This document shows positions 41,207 through 49,873 of a stretch of 64,000 bases of DNA, piece by piece. Source of the stretch: Conexibacter woesei Iso977N (GTDB lineage Bacteria > Actinomycetota > Thermoleophilia > Solirubrobacterales > Solirubrobacteraceae). The notes below the pieces were generated by a model. The model ran no database searches. It had not been told where the DNA came from and saw only the letters and a list, made by a program, of their open reading frames with translations. Numbering within the stretch: the first letter of the stretch is position 1; each line of letters begins with the position of its first letter. Position numbers and translations under genes: made by a program. The stretch is from assembly GCF_000424625.1 (NCBI RefSeq), contig NZ_AUKG01000002.1:496001-560000 (forward strand), in the 5' to 3' direction.

Positions 41207-42157
41207 CTAGGCGGCGTCCGCGGTGGCCGACGACAGCTGCGCGAGCTCGGTGTCGGTCAGCGACAGCGCGTTGACCGGCAGCAGGTCGGCGAGCTGGTCG
41301 ACCGTGCGCGCCGAGGCGATGGGGGAGGCGACGTGCGGCTGCGCGGCCAGCCACGCCAGCGCGACCGTGGCGATCGAGACCCCGCGGGTGTTCGCGATCG
41401 CCTCGGCCGCCTCCAGCGCCGCGACGGCGTCCGGCCGCTCCAGGTACTTCGCGGCGCTCCCCGCGCGCGGCGAGTCGACCGCGTCGCCGCCCGGGCGGTA
41501 CTTGCCGGTCAGGAAGCCCATCGCCAGCCCGTAATACGGGACGACCGCGATGTCGTGCTCGGCGACGACCGGCGCGAGCGTCGCCTCGTAGTCGTCACGG
41601 TCGACGAGGTTGTAGTGCGGCTGCAGCGCGACGTACTTCGGCAGGCCCTTGCGGTCGCTCAGCGCCAGCGCCTCGGCGAGCCGGGCGGCGCTGTAGTTCG
41701 AGGCGCCGATCGCCCGGACCTTGCCGGCGTCGATCAGCTCGCCGAAGGCCGACAGCGTCTCCTCCAGATCGGTCTCCGGATCGTCGTAGTGCGCCCAGTA
41801 GAGGTCGATGCGGTCGGTCTGCAGGCGCGCCAGCGACGCCTCGGCGCCGGCCAGGATCGCGTCGCGCCCGAGGCCCTTGTTCGGCGCGAGCTGCGAGACC
41901 TTCGTGGCCACGACCAGATCGTCGCGCCTGGCGGCGTTCCTGGCCAGCCACGACCCGATGATCGCCTCCGAGTCGCCGCCGTCATTGCCGGGCACCCAGG
42001 CGGAATACACGTCGGCGGTGTCGAAGAAGTTCCCGCCACCCCCGACGTAGGCGTCGAGGACATCGTGGGACGCGGCCTCGTCGGCCGTCCACCCGAAGAC
42101 GTTGGTGCCGAGGCAGAGGGTGCTGACGTCGAGTCCGCTGGTTCCGAGCTGGGGCAT
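41207..42157 (-). CDS. Aldo/keto reductase
   Basis: This 316-residue TIM-barrel NADPH-dependent oxidoreductase begins MPQLGTSGLDVSTLCLGTNV. It has FFDTADVYS with the catalytic Asp and Tyr, ATKVSQ with the Lys, and DLYWAHYDDP with the active-site His. NADPH-binding residues occur in IGASNYSAARLAEAL and the C-terminal part (SARTVDQLADLLP). Substrates of such enzymes are broad, and none is assigned. It reads away from the Hsp20 gene; a clean inverted repeat lies in their shared 99-bp promoter region. Confidence 0.92.
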   Translation of the reverse strand: MPQLGTSGLDVSTLCLGTNVFGWTADEAASHDVLDAYVGGGGNFFDTADVYSAWVPGNDGGDSEAIIGSWLARNAARRDDLVVATKVSQLAPNKGLGRDAILAGAEASLARLQTDRIDLYWAHYDDPETDLEETLSAFGELIDAGKVRAIGASNYSAARLAEALALSDRKGLPKYVALQPHYNLVDRDDYEATLAPVVAEHDIAVVPYYGLAMGFLTGKYRPGGDAVDSPRAGSAAKYLERPDAVAALEAAEAIANTRGVSIATVALAWLAAQPHVASPIASARTVDQLADLLPVNALSLTDTELAQLSSATADAA

Positions 42158-42178
42158 GAGCTGACGCTACCGAAATGC

Positions 42179-42216
42179 AGATCTCATATGAACGGACTGA
42201 GATCTTCTGCTAAAAT
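42179..42216. promoter_or_regulatory. Inverted-repeat operator and extended -10 upstream of hsp20
   Basis: AGATCTCA (42179-42186) and TGAGATCT (42198-42205) form a perfect 8-bp inverted repeat around 11 bases. It is followed by TGCTAAAAT, an extended -10 box (TAAAAT at 42211-42216). The repeat covers the place of the -35 element, so a bound repressor would block the promoter. The Hsp20 gene follows with AGGAG (42246-42250) six bases before ATG 42257. The repeat differs from CIRCE and from the published HspR HAIR consensus. The same site may serve the divergent aldo/keto reductase. Confidence 0.6.
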
Positions 42217-42256
42217 TCATACCAGCTAAGAACCTTCCCACCCTGAGGAGAACACC

Positions 42257-42697
42257 ATGGCCCTGATCCGTTGGGAGCCCTTCGGCGGCGCGACGGCCAC
42301 CGCGCCCGCCACCAGCAACCGCCGCCGCTTCGTGCCGGCCATCGACGTCGCCGAGCGCGACGACGCCTACGTCATCCACGCCGACCTCCCGGGTCTTGAC
42401 CGGGACGACGTCGACCTCTCGCTCGAGGGCCGCGTCCTGACGCTCTCCGGCTCGCGCACGCACGAGTCCGAGACGACGAAGGACGGCTGGGTCCGCGTCG
42501 AGCGCTCCAGCGGCTCGTTCCGCCGCGCGTTCACGCTGCCCGAGGGCGTCGAGGGCGACAAGATCGCCGCGACGTTCGACAAGGGCGTGCTCGAGGTCGT
42601 CGTCCCCAAGCCCGCCTCGCGCCAGCCGCACAAGGTCCAGATCACCGTCGGCACCGACATCGAGGACACCGCCGCCGAGCAGGCCGCGACCTCGTAA
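42257..42697 (+). CDS. Small heat shock protein (Hsp20/alpha-crystallin family)
   Basis: This 146-residue chaperone has the alpha-crystallin domain (about 32-130): AIDVAERDDAYVIHADLPGL, DRDDVDLSLEGRVLTLSG, GSFRRAFTLPEGVEGDKIAA, and the GVLEVVVPK motif. A short N-terminal arm (WEPFGG) and a C-terminal tail flank it. It binds unfolding proteins without ATP. The promoter has a clear inverted repeat and extended -10, consistent with heat or stress control. Confidence 0.95.
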   Translation: MALIRWEPFGGATATAPATSNRRRFVPAIDVAERDDAYVIHADLPGLDRDDVDLSLEGRVLTLSGSRTHESETTKDGWVRVERSSGSFRRAFTLPEGVEGDKIAATFDKGVLEVVVPKPASRQPHKVQITVGTDIEDTAAEQAATS

Positions 42698-42751
42698 CCA
42701 CCTCAGGTCATGGGGAGCGGGACCATCGGCGCCCGCTAGGTTGGGGCGCCG

Positions 42752-43951
42752 ATGGCTTCCGCGCAATCACCCCTCGACATCCTCGCCCGCGACCCCGGCT
42801 CGCTCGCCCGCGCCGGGGTCCTGCGCACCGCCCACGGCGAGGTCCGCACGCCCGCGTTCGTCCCGCTGGCCACCAAGGCCACCGTCAAGGGCCTGACGCC
42901 CAACGAGGTCCGCGACCTCGGCTACGACATGGTCCTGGGCAACACCTATCACCTGTTCCTGGAGCCCGGGCACGAGCGCATCGCCGGCCTCGGCGGCCTC
43001 CACGACTTCATGCGCTGGGAGCACCCGATCATCACGGACTCCGGCGGCTTCCAGGTCTTCTCGATGGGCCACGGGACCGTCGCCGACGAGATCAAGGGCC
43101 GCGCCGCGCACGGCGGCGCCCGCCACGGCAAGACGCTCGGGATCACCGAGGAGGGCGTCCGCTTCCGCTCGCACATCGACGGCTCCGAGAAGTTCCTGGC
43201 GCCCGAGACGAGCATGGAGATCCAGGCCAAGCTCGGCTCCGACATCGCGCTCGTCTTCGACGAGTGCACGCCGTTCAACGTCTCCAAGGACTACACGGCG
43301 CGCTCGACCGAGCGCACCCACCGCTGGCTTGAGCGCTGCCTGGACTGGCACGAGGCCAACGGCCCCGAGGGCCAGCTCGTCTACGGGATCGTCCAGGGCG
43401 GCGTCTACGAGGACCTGCGCAAGGAGTCGGCGGAGACGATCGGGGCCAGCAGAGTCGACGGGATCGCGATCGGCGGCTCGCTCGGCGCCGACAAGCCGCA
43501 GATGTACGAGGTGGTGGAGATGGCGACGAGCGTCCTGCCCGAGGCCCCGCCGCGCCACCTGCTCGGCATCGGCGACATCGACGACCTCGTCCGCGGCGTC
43601 GAGCTGGGCATCGACACCTTCGACTGCGCGATGCCGACGCGCCTCGGCCGCCACGGCGTCGCGCTGGTCCCGGAGCCCGACAAGCGCTGGCGCGTCGACC
43701 TCACCGCCGGTCGCTTCAAGGACTCCGACGAGCCGATCTACGAGGGCTGCCCCTGCCCGACGTGCTCCTACGGCTACACCCGCGGCTACCTGCGCTACCT
43801 GGTCAACAACCGCGAGCTGACCGGCCTGCGCCTGCTCGTCGTCCACAACCTCGCGTTCGTCCGCCGCACGATGACCAGACTGCGCGACGCGATCATCCAA
43901 GGCCGTCTCGCCAAGGAGGCCGCCGCGCTCCGTGGCGGGCTCGCTCCGTAG
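42752..43951 (+). CDS. tgt: Queuine tRNA-ribosyltransferase (tRNA-guanine transglycosylase)
   Basis: This 399-residue TIM-barrel enzyme exchanges guanine-34 of tRNAs with GUN anticodons for a queuosine precursor. It has TPAFVPLATKATVKGLTP, IITDSGGFQVFSMG with a catalytic Asp, LVFDECTPFNVSKDY, GIVQGGVYEDLR, and the zinc site CPCPTCSYGYTRGYLRYL with a later His (VVHNL). The start is ATG 42752, 54 bp after hsp20. Other queuosine genes are not in the window. Confidence 0.96.
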   Translation: MASAQSPLDILARDPGSLARAGVLRTAHGEVRTPAFVPLATKATVKGLTPNEVRDLGYDMVLGNTYHLFLEPGHERIAGLGGLHDFMRWEHPIITDSGGFQVFSMGHGTVADEIKGRAAHGGARHGKTLGITEEGVRFRSHIDGSEKFLAPETSMEIQAKLGSDIALVFDECTPFNVSKDYTARSTERTHRWLERCLDWHEANGPEGQLVYGIVQGGVYEDLRKESAETIGASRVDGIAIGGSLGADKPQMYEVVEMATSVLPEAPPRHLLGIGDIDDLVRGVELGIDTFDCAMPTRLGRHGVALVPEPDKRWRVDLTAGRFKDSDEPIYEGCPCPTCSYGYTRGYLRYLVNNRELTGLRLLVVHNLAFVRRTMTRLRDAIIQGRLAKEAAALRGGLAP

Positions 43952-44023
43952 CGGGGCGATCGGCGGAGTGCGGGCCGCGATCAGAGGTGGCATCGCGCCC
44001 TAGCGAGTGACAGCATCGAGGGC

Positions 44024-45376
44024 GTGACCGCCGCCGTCGCGCACTCGATCCTCGCCGTCCTCGCGCCCGGCGAGCAGCAGCACCTCGACAGCGCGCGCCA
44101 GATGCAGGCGCTGTCGTTCGCCGTCCACATCCCGCTGGTCTGCTTCGGGACCGCGTTCCCGGCGCTCGTGCTGTTCACGGAGTGGCTCAGCCACCGCACC
44201 GGCGACCCCGAGCTGCGGCGGCTGGCCAAGCGCTGGAGCCGGATCATGGTCGCGCTGTTCGCGATCGGCGTCATCACCGGGACGATCCTGAGCTTCGAGA
44301 TGGGCCTGCTCTGGCCGTCGTTCACCGCGACGTTCGGCAGCGTCTTCGGCCTCGGCTTCGCGATCGAGGGCTTCTCGTTCTTCGTCGAGGCGATCTTCCT
44401 CGGCATCTACGTCTACGGCTGGGACCGCCTGTCGCCGCGCGCGCACATGTGGTCGCTGGTCCCGGTCGTCCTGACCGGCTTCACCGGCTCGTTCATGGTG
44501 ATCGCCGTCAACGCCTGGATGAACCACCCGAGCGGCTTCCGGCTCGTCGCAGGCAGGGCGGTCGACGTCCACCCGTGGCACGCGCTGTTCGACAACGTGT
44601 ACTTCTGGCACGAGCTCGTCCACATGTACATCGCGGGCTACATCGTCACCGGCTTCGTGCTCGCCGCCTGCTACGGCTTCGCGTGGATGCGCGGGGACCG
44701 CACGCGCTACACGCACGCCGCGCTGGCGATCCCACTGACCGTCGCCGCGCTCGCCGCGCCGGTCCAGATCCTGGTCGGCGACTGGGCGGCGCGCGACGTC
44801 GCCAGGTACCAGCCGGTCAAGCTCGCCGCGCTCGAGGGGCTGGGGGCGACGCAGAGGGGCGCGCCCGTCCACGTCCTCGGCTGGTTCGACAGCGACCGCG
44901 ACGACGTCCGCTACGGCGTGAAGGTCCCCAGGGCCCTGTCGTTCCTGGCCTTCCACGACTTCAACGCGAAGGTCCAGGGCCTGGACGCGGTCCCGGCCGC
45001 CGACCGCCCGCCGGTCAACGTCGTGCGCTATGCGTTCCAGACGATGGTCGGGATCGGGACGCTGCTCGCGTTCCTCGGGCTCTTCTACCTGTTCGTGCGG
45101 CTGCGGTGGAGGCGCCTGCCGGAGACCGTGTGGTTCTACCGAGCGCTCGTGCTCGCCGGACCGCTCAGCGTCGTTGCGCTGATCGCGGGCTGGGTGACGA
45201 CCGAGGTCGGCCGCCAGCCGTGGGTCGTCTACGGCTTCATGCGCACCGAGCAGGCCGTCACCGGCGCGGGCCCGATCCCGTGGGGCTACGCGGCGCTCGT
45301 CATCGTGTACGTCGGCGTCGGCGCCGCGGTCGTCTGGATCCTGCGCCGCCTCGCCAACTCGGAGGTGACGGCATGA
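44024..45376 (+). CDS. cydA: Cytochrome bd ubiquinol oxidase subunit I
   Basis: This 450-residue integral membrane subunit carries the three hemes of bd oxidase, which reduces oxygen with quinol electrons at high affinity. It has the expected RQMQALSFAVHIPLVCFG (axial His), the GRQPWVVYGFMRTEQAV motif near the C-terminus and about nine helices. It opens from GTG 44024 and is coupled to cydB through ATGA. The Q-loop is of the short type, as usual in actinobacteria. No cydCD genes follow. Confidence 0.95.
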   Translation: MTAAVAHSILAVLAPGEQQHLDSARQMQALSFAVHIPLVCFGTAFPALVLFTEWLSHRTGDPELRRLAKRWSRIMVALFAIGVITGTILSFEMGLLWPSFTATFGSVFGLGFAIEGFSFFVEAIFLGIYVYGWDRLSPRAHMWSLVPVVLTGFTGSFMVIAVNAWMNHPSGFRLVAGRAVDVHPWHALFDNVYFWHELVHMYIAGYIVTGFVLAACYGFAWMRGDRTRYTHAALAIPLTVAALAAPVQILVGDWAARDVARYQPVKLAALEGLGATQRGAPVHVLGWFDSDRDDVRYGVKVPRALSFLAFHDFNAKVQGLDAVPAADRPPVNVVRYAFQTMVGIGTLLAFLGLFYLFVRLRWRRLPETVWFYRALVLAGPLSVVALIAGWVTTEVGRQPWVVYGFMRTEQAVTGAGPIPWGYAALVIVYVGVGAAVVWILRRLANSEVTA

Positions 45377-46614
45377 CGCTCCAGGACGTCCCGATCCTCT
45401 TCATCCTCGCGGGCCTCGTCGCCTACGTGGTGCTCGCGGGCCCGGACTTCGGCGCCGCGATCTGGCAGGTGACCGCCAGGCACGACGACGACGGCGAGCA
45501 CCTGCGCGACCTCGCCCACGACGCGATGGCGCCGGTCTGGGAGGCCAACCACGTGTGGTTGATCTTCGTCCTGACCGTGATGTGGACGAGCTACCCGACC
45601 GCGTTCGGCTCGATCGCGTCCACGCTCTGCGTCGCGCTGTTCATCGCGGGCCTCGGGATCGTCGTCCGGGGCGCGGCCTACGCGCTGCGCTCGGGCGCGC
45701 GGTCGCTGCACGAGCAGGCCCGGATCGACACGGCGTCGGCGATCTCCTCGGTCCTGACCCCGTTCGCGCTGGCCGCCGCGATCGGCGGCGTCGCGTCCGG
45801 CCGCGTGCCGGTCGGCAACGCGCACGGCGACCTGTTGACCTCGTGGCTGAACCCGACGTCGATCGTCACCGGCGCGATCGCGGTGGCGACCGCCGCCTAC
45901 CTCGCGGCCGTGTACCTGTGCGCGGACGCGACCGGCCTCGGGCGCGCCGAGCTGGCGGAGGCGTTCCGGCGCCGTGCGCTCGGCGCGGGCGTCCTGGCGG
46001 GCGCGCTGGCCGCCGCCGGCCTCGTCGTCATCCACCACGACGCGCACCGGATCTACCACGGGCTCACGCAGGGCGACGGCCTCCCGGCCCTGATCGTCTC
46101 GGCGCTCGCGGGCGCCGGCACGCTCGCGCTCGTCGTCCGGCGCCGCTACGAGCCCGCGCGCTACAGCGCGGCGCTGGCGGTCGCGGCGATCGTCGTCGGC
46201 TGGGCGCTGGCGCAGAAGCCGGTCCTGCTGCCGGGCCTGACGATCCACCAGGCCGCGGCGCCGCACGACACGCTCGTCGCGGTGACGATCGCGGTGATCG
46301 CCGGCGGGCTGATCGTGTTCCCGTCGCTGGCGCTGCTGTTCCGGCTGACGCTCGTCGGGACGCTGCGCCACGGCTACGGCGACCACGAGACCGCGTCCGC
46401 GCCGGACGCCCCGCCGCCCGCCCGCGCGCTGGTCGCCGCGACCACGCAGGGCCTGCTCGGCCGCGCCGCGCTCGCCTGCCTGGTCGCGGGCTTCGGCTTC
46501 CTGACCGTCCTGAACCCCGGCTGGGCGCACGTCGTCGGCGTGCTCGCGCTGGTCGGCTTCGTCGTGCTCGGGTTCGTCGCCGTGCTGCCGCGGGACCTGC
46601 TCGGCGACACCTGA
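45373..46614 (+). CDS. cydB: Cytochrome bd ubiquinol oxidase subunit II
   Basis: This 413-residue membrane subunit has LVAYVVLAGPDFGAAIWQVT near the start, where the Asp of the proton/metal region lies, and WEANHVWLIFVLTVMWTSYP, a CydB hallmark. About nine helices are predicted. It is somewhat longer than typical CydB, with a hydrophilic loop around 330-350 (HGYGDHETASAPDAPP). It overlaps the cydA stop by four bases and forms the oxidase complex with it. Confidence 0.94.
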   Translation: MTLQDVPILFILAGLVAYVVLAGPDFGAAIWQVTARHDDDGEHLRDLAHDAMAPVWEANHVWLIFVLTVMWTSYPTAFGSIASTLCVALFIAGLGIVVRGAAYALRSGARSLHEQARIDTASAISSVLTPFALAAAIGGVASGRVPVGNAHGDLLTSWLNPTSIVTGAIAVATAAYLAAVYLCADATGLGRAELAEAFRRRALGAGVLAGALAAAGLVVIHHDAHRIYHGLTQGDGLPALIVSALAGAGTLALVVRRRYEPARYSAALAVAAIVVGWALAQKPVLLPGLTIHQAAAPHDTLVAVTIAVIAGGLIVFPSLALLFRLTLVGTLRHGYGDHETASAPDAPPPARALVAATTQGLLGRAALACLVAGFGFLTVLNPGWAHVVGVLALVGFVVLGFVAVLPRDLLGDT

Positions 46615-46680
46615 CTCCGCGTCCAGAACCGCTCAACGCACCTCAAGAACGGGTGCTGGGAGGCCGAGCAAGCTGGTGAG

Positions 46681-47157
46681 ATGAACCGGATCGCCACCGT
46701 CCTCGCCATCACCGCTGTCAGCGCCGCCGCGTTGCCCGTGCCGCTGGCCGGCGCGAAGACCGACGCGGGCGGCTTCGTCCAGAAGGTCAACGGGATCTGC
46801 GGCACCGCGGTCACCCAGATCGACAACCTCTCGACCGGCGGCGCCGACGCCTCGACGGCCAAGACGCTGCGCGCCTGGGACAAGATCGCGGATCGCACCG
46901 CGGGTCGCCTGGACAAGGTCAAGGCCCCGGGCTACGCGGCCAAGCGCTACAAGTCGATGCTCGCCGCGATGCACACGGCGCGCTCGTCCTCCGCGACGGT
47001 CATCCCGCAGGCCAGGGCCGGTCACACCAAGGCCGTCGAGCACGCGCTCTACACGGCGGCGAAGAGCATCCAGAAGTTCTCCGACATCGCCGTCGACCTC
47101 AACGTCGGCAACTGCGCGTCGCTGACGGGCCCCGGCTACAGCGACACCACGGGCTGA
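46681..47157 (+). CDS. Small secreted helical protein
   Basis: This 158-residue protein has a signal peptide (RIATVLAITAVSAAALPVPL, cleavage near AGA-KT). The mature part is helical with Cys in GICGTA (near 40) and GNCAS (near 146) that can pair outside the cell. The pattern resembles secreted actinobacterial proteins whose mature part begins with a VNAICG-like sequence and has a late Cys. Function unknown. It stands alone between cydB and a convergent kinase gene. Confidence 0.65.
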   Translation: MNRIATVLAITAVSAAALPVPLAGAKTDAGGFVQKVNGICGTAVTQIDNLSTGGADASTAKTLRAWDKIADRTAGRLDKVKAPGYAAKRYKSMLAAMHTARSSSATVIPQARAGHTKAVEHALYTAAKSIQKFSDIAVDLNVGNCASLTGPGYSDTTG

Positions 47158-47159
47158 GC

Positions 47160-47185
47160 CCGCGCGGTCCGGACGCCACGCGCGG
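47160..47185. terminator. Hairpin between convergent genes
   Basis: CCGCGCG (47160-47166) and CGCGCGG (47179-47185) make a perfect 7-bp stem with a 12-base loop, filling nearly all of the gap between the secreted protein gene and the minus-strand kinase. It is likely a bidirectional transcription end. Confidence 0.5.
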
Positions 47186-48442
47186 CTAGCGCGTGTTGTC
47201 CTGGATCAGCTGCTTGAGGTCGCTGATCACCTGGTCGGCGTCGTCGTGGACGACCTGGCGCAGGTGGACCGAGTTGTCCTTCTGCGACGTCGCGACGTAG
47301 GCGGCGGCGCCGACGGCGGCCAGGACCGCGATCAGCAGCACGAACGTCACGAAGCGCCGGAACGCGCCGCGCTTCCTCCTGCCCTGGCGCTGTTGCGCCG
47401 CGGCCTGCTGGGCGGCGGCGCTGCGCTCGGCGCGCGCACGCGGTGACTCGCGCCCCGCGGCGGGGGCGGCGACCGGCGGCGCGGCGCGGCGGGGCGCGCG
47501 CGGCTCGCGCGGGACGACCAGCGGCGCGGTTCCGGGCTCTCCGGCGAAGACCGTCGTGGCGTCGTCGTCCCAGCCGCCGACGACCTGCGTGGCGTCCTCG
47601 TCGGGACCGATGCCGCGGGCGCCGTCCAGGACCGCGGTGCGCATCGTGTCCGCGCTGCCGCCGTAGCGCTGCTTGGGGTTCAGCGCCAGCGCGCGCTCGA
47701 CCGCGACGCTCAGCGCGCCCGGGATCGCGGGGTCGAGCTGGTGCAGCGACCGCGGGACCTCGCGCTGCTGCTTGAGCGCCAGCTCGGTCAGCGACTGCGC
47801 CTCGTAGGGCAGGCGGCCCGACAGCAGCTGGTAGGCGACGACGCCGAGCCCGTAGAGGTCGGCGGCCGGCCCGGCCTCCTCGCCCGCCGCCTGCTCGGGC
47901 GCGAGGTAGGCCGCGGTGCCCAGGACCGAGCCGACCTGGGTGATCGACGACTCGTCGGAGGCGATCTTGGCGATCCCGAAGTCGGCGAGCTTGATCGTCC
48001 CGTCGGCCTCGCTCAGCAGCAGGTTGCCGGGCTTGACGTCGCGATGCACGAGCCCGTTGCGGTGCGCGTACTCCAGCCCGCGGCAGGCCTGGGCGATCCA
48101 GTCGACGGCCTCGTCGACCGGCAGCCGCCCGCGGTCCTTGAGGATCTGCGCGCCGGACGGGCCGACGATCCGCTCCATCACGATGTAGTGGCGGCCGGTC
48201 TGGTCGTCGAGCCCGAAGTCGTAGACCTGGACGATGTTGGGGTGGACCATCCGCGCGGCGGCCATCGCCTCGCGGCGGAAGCGCGCGACGAACTGCTGGT
48301 CGTCGGCGAGGTGCTCGGCCAGGAGCTTGACCGCGACGTAGCGCTCCAGGCGCGTGTCGAAGGCGACCACGACCGTGGACATGCCCCCGAGGCCGAGGCG
48401 CTCGCCCAGCTCGTAGCGGCCGGCGATCGTGCCGCCGCTCAT
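47186..48442 (-). CDS. PknB-like transmembrane serine/threonine protein kinase
   Basis: This 418-residue Hanks-type kinase has the complete catalytic core: glycine loop LGLGGMS (15-21), Lys39, HRDVKPGN with Asp135, ADFG with Asp154, and APEQ. The activation segment reads SITQVGSVLGTAAYLAPEQ. A variable linker with Ala/Gln/Arg runs leads to one transmembrane helix (about 368-390). A short exterior tail of about 30 residues follows, with no PASTA repeats. The ATG start at 48442 overlaps the stop of the Thr-rich lipoprotein gene (ATGA). It is likely to sense something outside through its small tail or its lipoprotein neighbour. Confidence 0.93.
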   Translation of the reverse strand: MSGGTIAGRYELGERLGLGGMSTVVVAFDTRLERYVAVKLLAEHLADDQQFVARFRREAMAAARMVHPNIVQVYDFGLDDQTGRHYIVMERIVGPSGAQILKDRGRLPVDEAVDWIAQACRGLEYAHRNGLVHRDVKPGNLLLSEADGTIKLADFGIAKIASDESSITQVGSVLGTAAYLAPEQAAGEEAGPAADLYGLGVVAYQLLSGRLPYEAQSLTELALKQQREVPRSLHQLDPAIPGALSVAVERALALNPKQRYGGSADTMRTAVLDGARGIGPDEDATQVVGGWDDDATTVFAGEPGTAPLVVPREPRAPRRAAPPVAAPAAGRESPRARAERSAAAQQAAAQQRQGRRKRGAFRRFVTFVLLIAVLAAVGAAAYVATSQKDNSVHLRQVVHDDADQVISDLKQLIQDNTR

Positions 48443-49032
48443 CCCGTGCCCCCGTCGCCGGTGCCGCCGTTGCCGCCCGAGATGCCGTCGCCGCTGCTCG
48501 TGCCGCCCGGCGTCGTGTCCGACGGCCCCTCGGTCCCGCCGCCGGTGTCCGGCGGCGTGCCGGTCGTCGGCTCCGTCGGGGTCGTGGGCGTGGGCGTCGT
48601 CGGCGTCGTGGTGGTCGGCGTCGTCGTCGTGGGCGTCGTGTCGGTCTCGGTCGGCGTGGTGTCGGTCGGCGTCGTGTCGGTCTGCGTCTGGTCCTGCTGC
48701 TCGGCGGCGAGCCGGGCGGCGACGTTCCTGCACGTCGTCAACGCGTTCTTCCTCAGTGAGGTGACGCCGTCGTTGATCCGCCTGCGCAGGCGCGAGTCGA
48801 CCGGCTTGGTCAGCGACGTCGCGTCGTCGTGGAAGGTGTCGACCTTCGCGGCGAGGCCGTCGCACTTCCCGGCCGCGATCTGCTCCTGCAGCGCGTCGAG
48901 CTGCGAGGTGAGGTCCTGCGCGCGCTGGCTGGGGATCAGGTTCGAGCGGTCGCCGCCGCAGCCGGACGCCACGAGGGCGGCCAGCGCGAGCACGCAGACG
49001 AGCGCGAGGAGGTGGTGGAGGCGGCGTTCCAC
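48439..49032 (-). CDS. Thr/Pro-rich lipoprotein
   Basis: From GTG 49032 the 197-residue protein has a lipoprotein signal (RRLHHLLALVCVLALAALVA, then SGC). A helical middle follows (SQLDALQEQIAAGKCDGLAA and TSLRKNALTTCRNVAARLAA) with two Cys that can pair. The C-terminal third is Thr/Pro-rich with TPT-type repeats (TDTTPTDTTPTETDTTPT) and a Gly-rich end. It overlaps the kinase start and begins two bases after the phosphoesterase stop, so the three form one operon. The extended tail probably spans or lines the cell wall. Confidence 0.72.
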   Translation of the reverse strand: MERRLHHLLALVCVLALAALVASGCGGDRSNLIPSQRAQDLTSQLDALQEQIAAGKCDGLAAKVDTFHDDATSLTKPVDSRLRRRINDGVTSLRKNALTTCRNVAARLAAEQQDQTQTDTTPTDTTPTETDTTPTTTTPTTTTPTTPTPTTPTEPTTGTPPDTGGGTEGPSDTTPGGTSSGDGISGGNGGTGDGGTG

Positions 49033-49034
49033 GC

Positions 49035-49766
49035 CTATTGACCGTACCCAAGCCGCTCGGCCAGCGAGGCAGGTAGCCGGGCGTTGCGGATCGCGGCCTG
49101 GGCGCCGGAGATGTCGTACTCGGTGCGCCGCCACTGCGCGCGCTCCAGCTCGGTGTCGAGCAGCAGCCACGCGGCGCGCGGGTCGTTGTCGCGCGGCTGG
49201 CCGACCGATCCGGGGTTCAGGATCCACTCGCCGGCGCTGAGGTCGACGGCGTCGCCGCCGCGGCGCGGCTCGCCGGTCGCGGGGTCGCCCTCGGGCCGGA
49301 CGAACGACAGCGCGACGTGCGAGTGGCCGACGAAGCCGATCCGCTGCTCCATCTGGTCGAAGCACAGCTCGGCCAGCAGCGAGGACAGGACGTACTCCCA
49401 GACCGGGTCGCGCGGCGAACCGTGGAACAGGCCGACGCCGCGCGCCTCGCCCGACGGCGCCAGCGAGCGCAGCCAGGCGGCGTGGTCGGGATGCAGGACC
49501 TCCTGGGTCCAGCGCGCCGCGATCGCCGCGCCGCGCGAGAACTCCTCCAGCGACAGCTCGCCGGTCACCGCGAGGTCGTGGTTGCCGCACAGCACGGCGT
49601 CCGCGTTCTCGCGGATCCGCGCGCAGCAGTCGTTGGGGTCGGCGCCGTAGCCGACGATGTCGCCCAGGCACCAGATCTCGTGCACGTCCTCGCGCTCCAC
49701 GTCGGCTAGGACCGCGTCGAGGGCGTGAAGGTTGCCGTGGATGTCGGAGAGGACGGCGATGCGCAT
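49035..49766 (-). CDS. Calcineurin-like metallophosphoesterase
   Basis: This 243-residue phosphoesterase has a two-metal site pattern: SDIHGN (7-12), CLGDIVGYG (near 33), GNHD (near 60) and GHSH (near 148). The YfcE/YvnB-type superfamily acts on phosphodiesters or phosphoproteins. The start is ATG 49766. It is the first gene of an operon with a lipoprotein and a serine/threonine kinase. A phosphatase for proteins modified by that kinase is possible but not shown. Confidence 0.88.
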   Translation of the reverse strand: MRIAVLSDIHGNLHALDAVLADVEREDVHEIWCLGDIVGYGADPNDCCARIRENADAVLCGNHDLAVTGELSLEEFSRGAAIAARWTQEVLHPDHAAWLRSLAPSGEARGVGLFHGSPRDPVWEYVLSSLLAELCFDQMEQRIGFVGHSHVALSFVRPEGDPATGEPRRGGDAVDLSAGEWILNPGSVGQPRDNDPRAAWLLLDTELERAQWRRTEYDISGAQAAIRNARLPASLAERLGYGQ

Positions 49767-49873
49767 GGAAATGGACCCGCCCGCCCAGCCCGTCGGCGCC
49801 GAAGACCCAGCGGGTCAGGCTATCGCGAGCGGCCCCGCGCCAGCGCAGGCCGCCGTGCGAGGATCCCCTGCAG

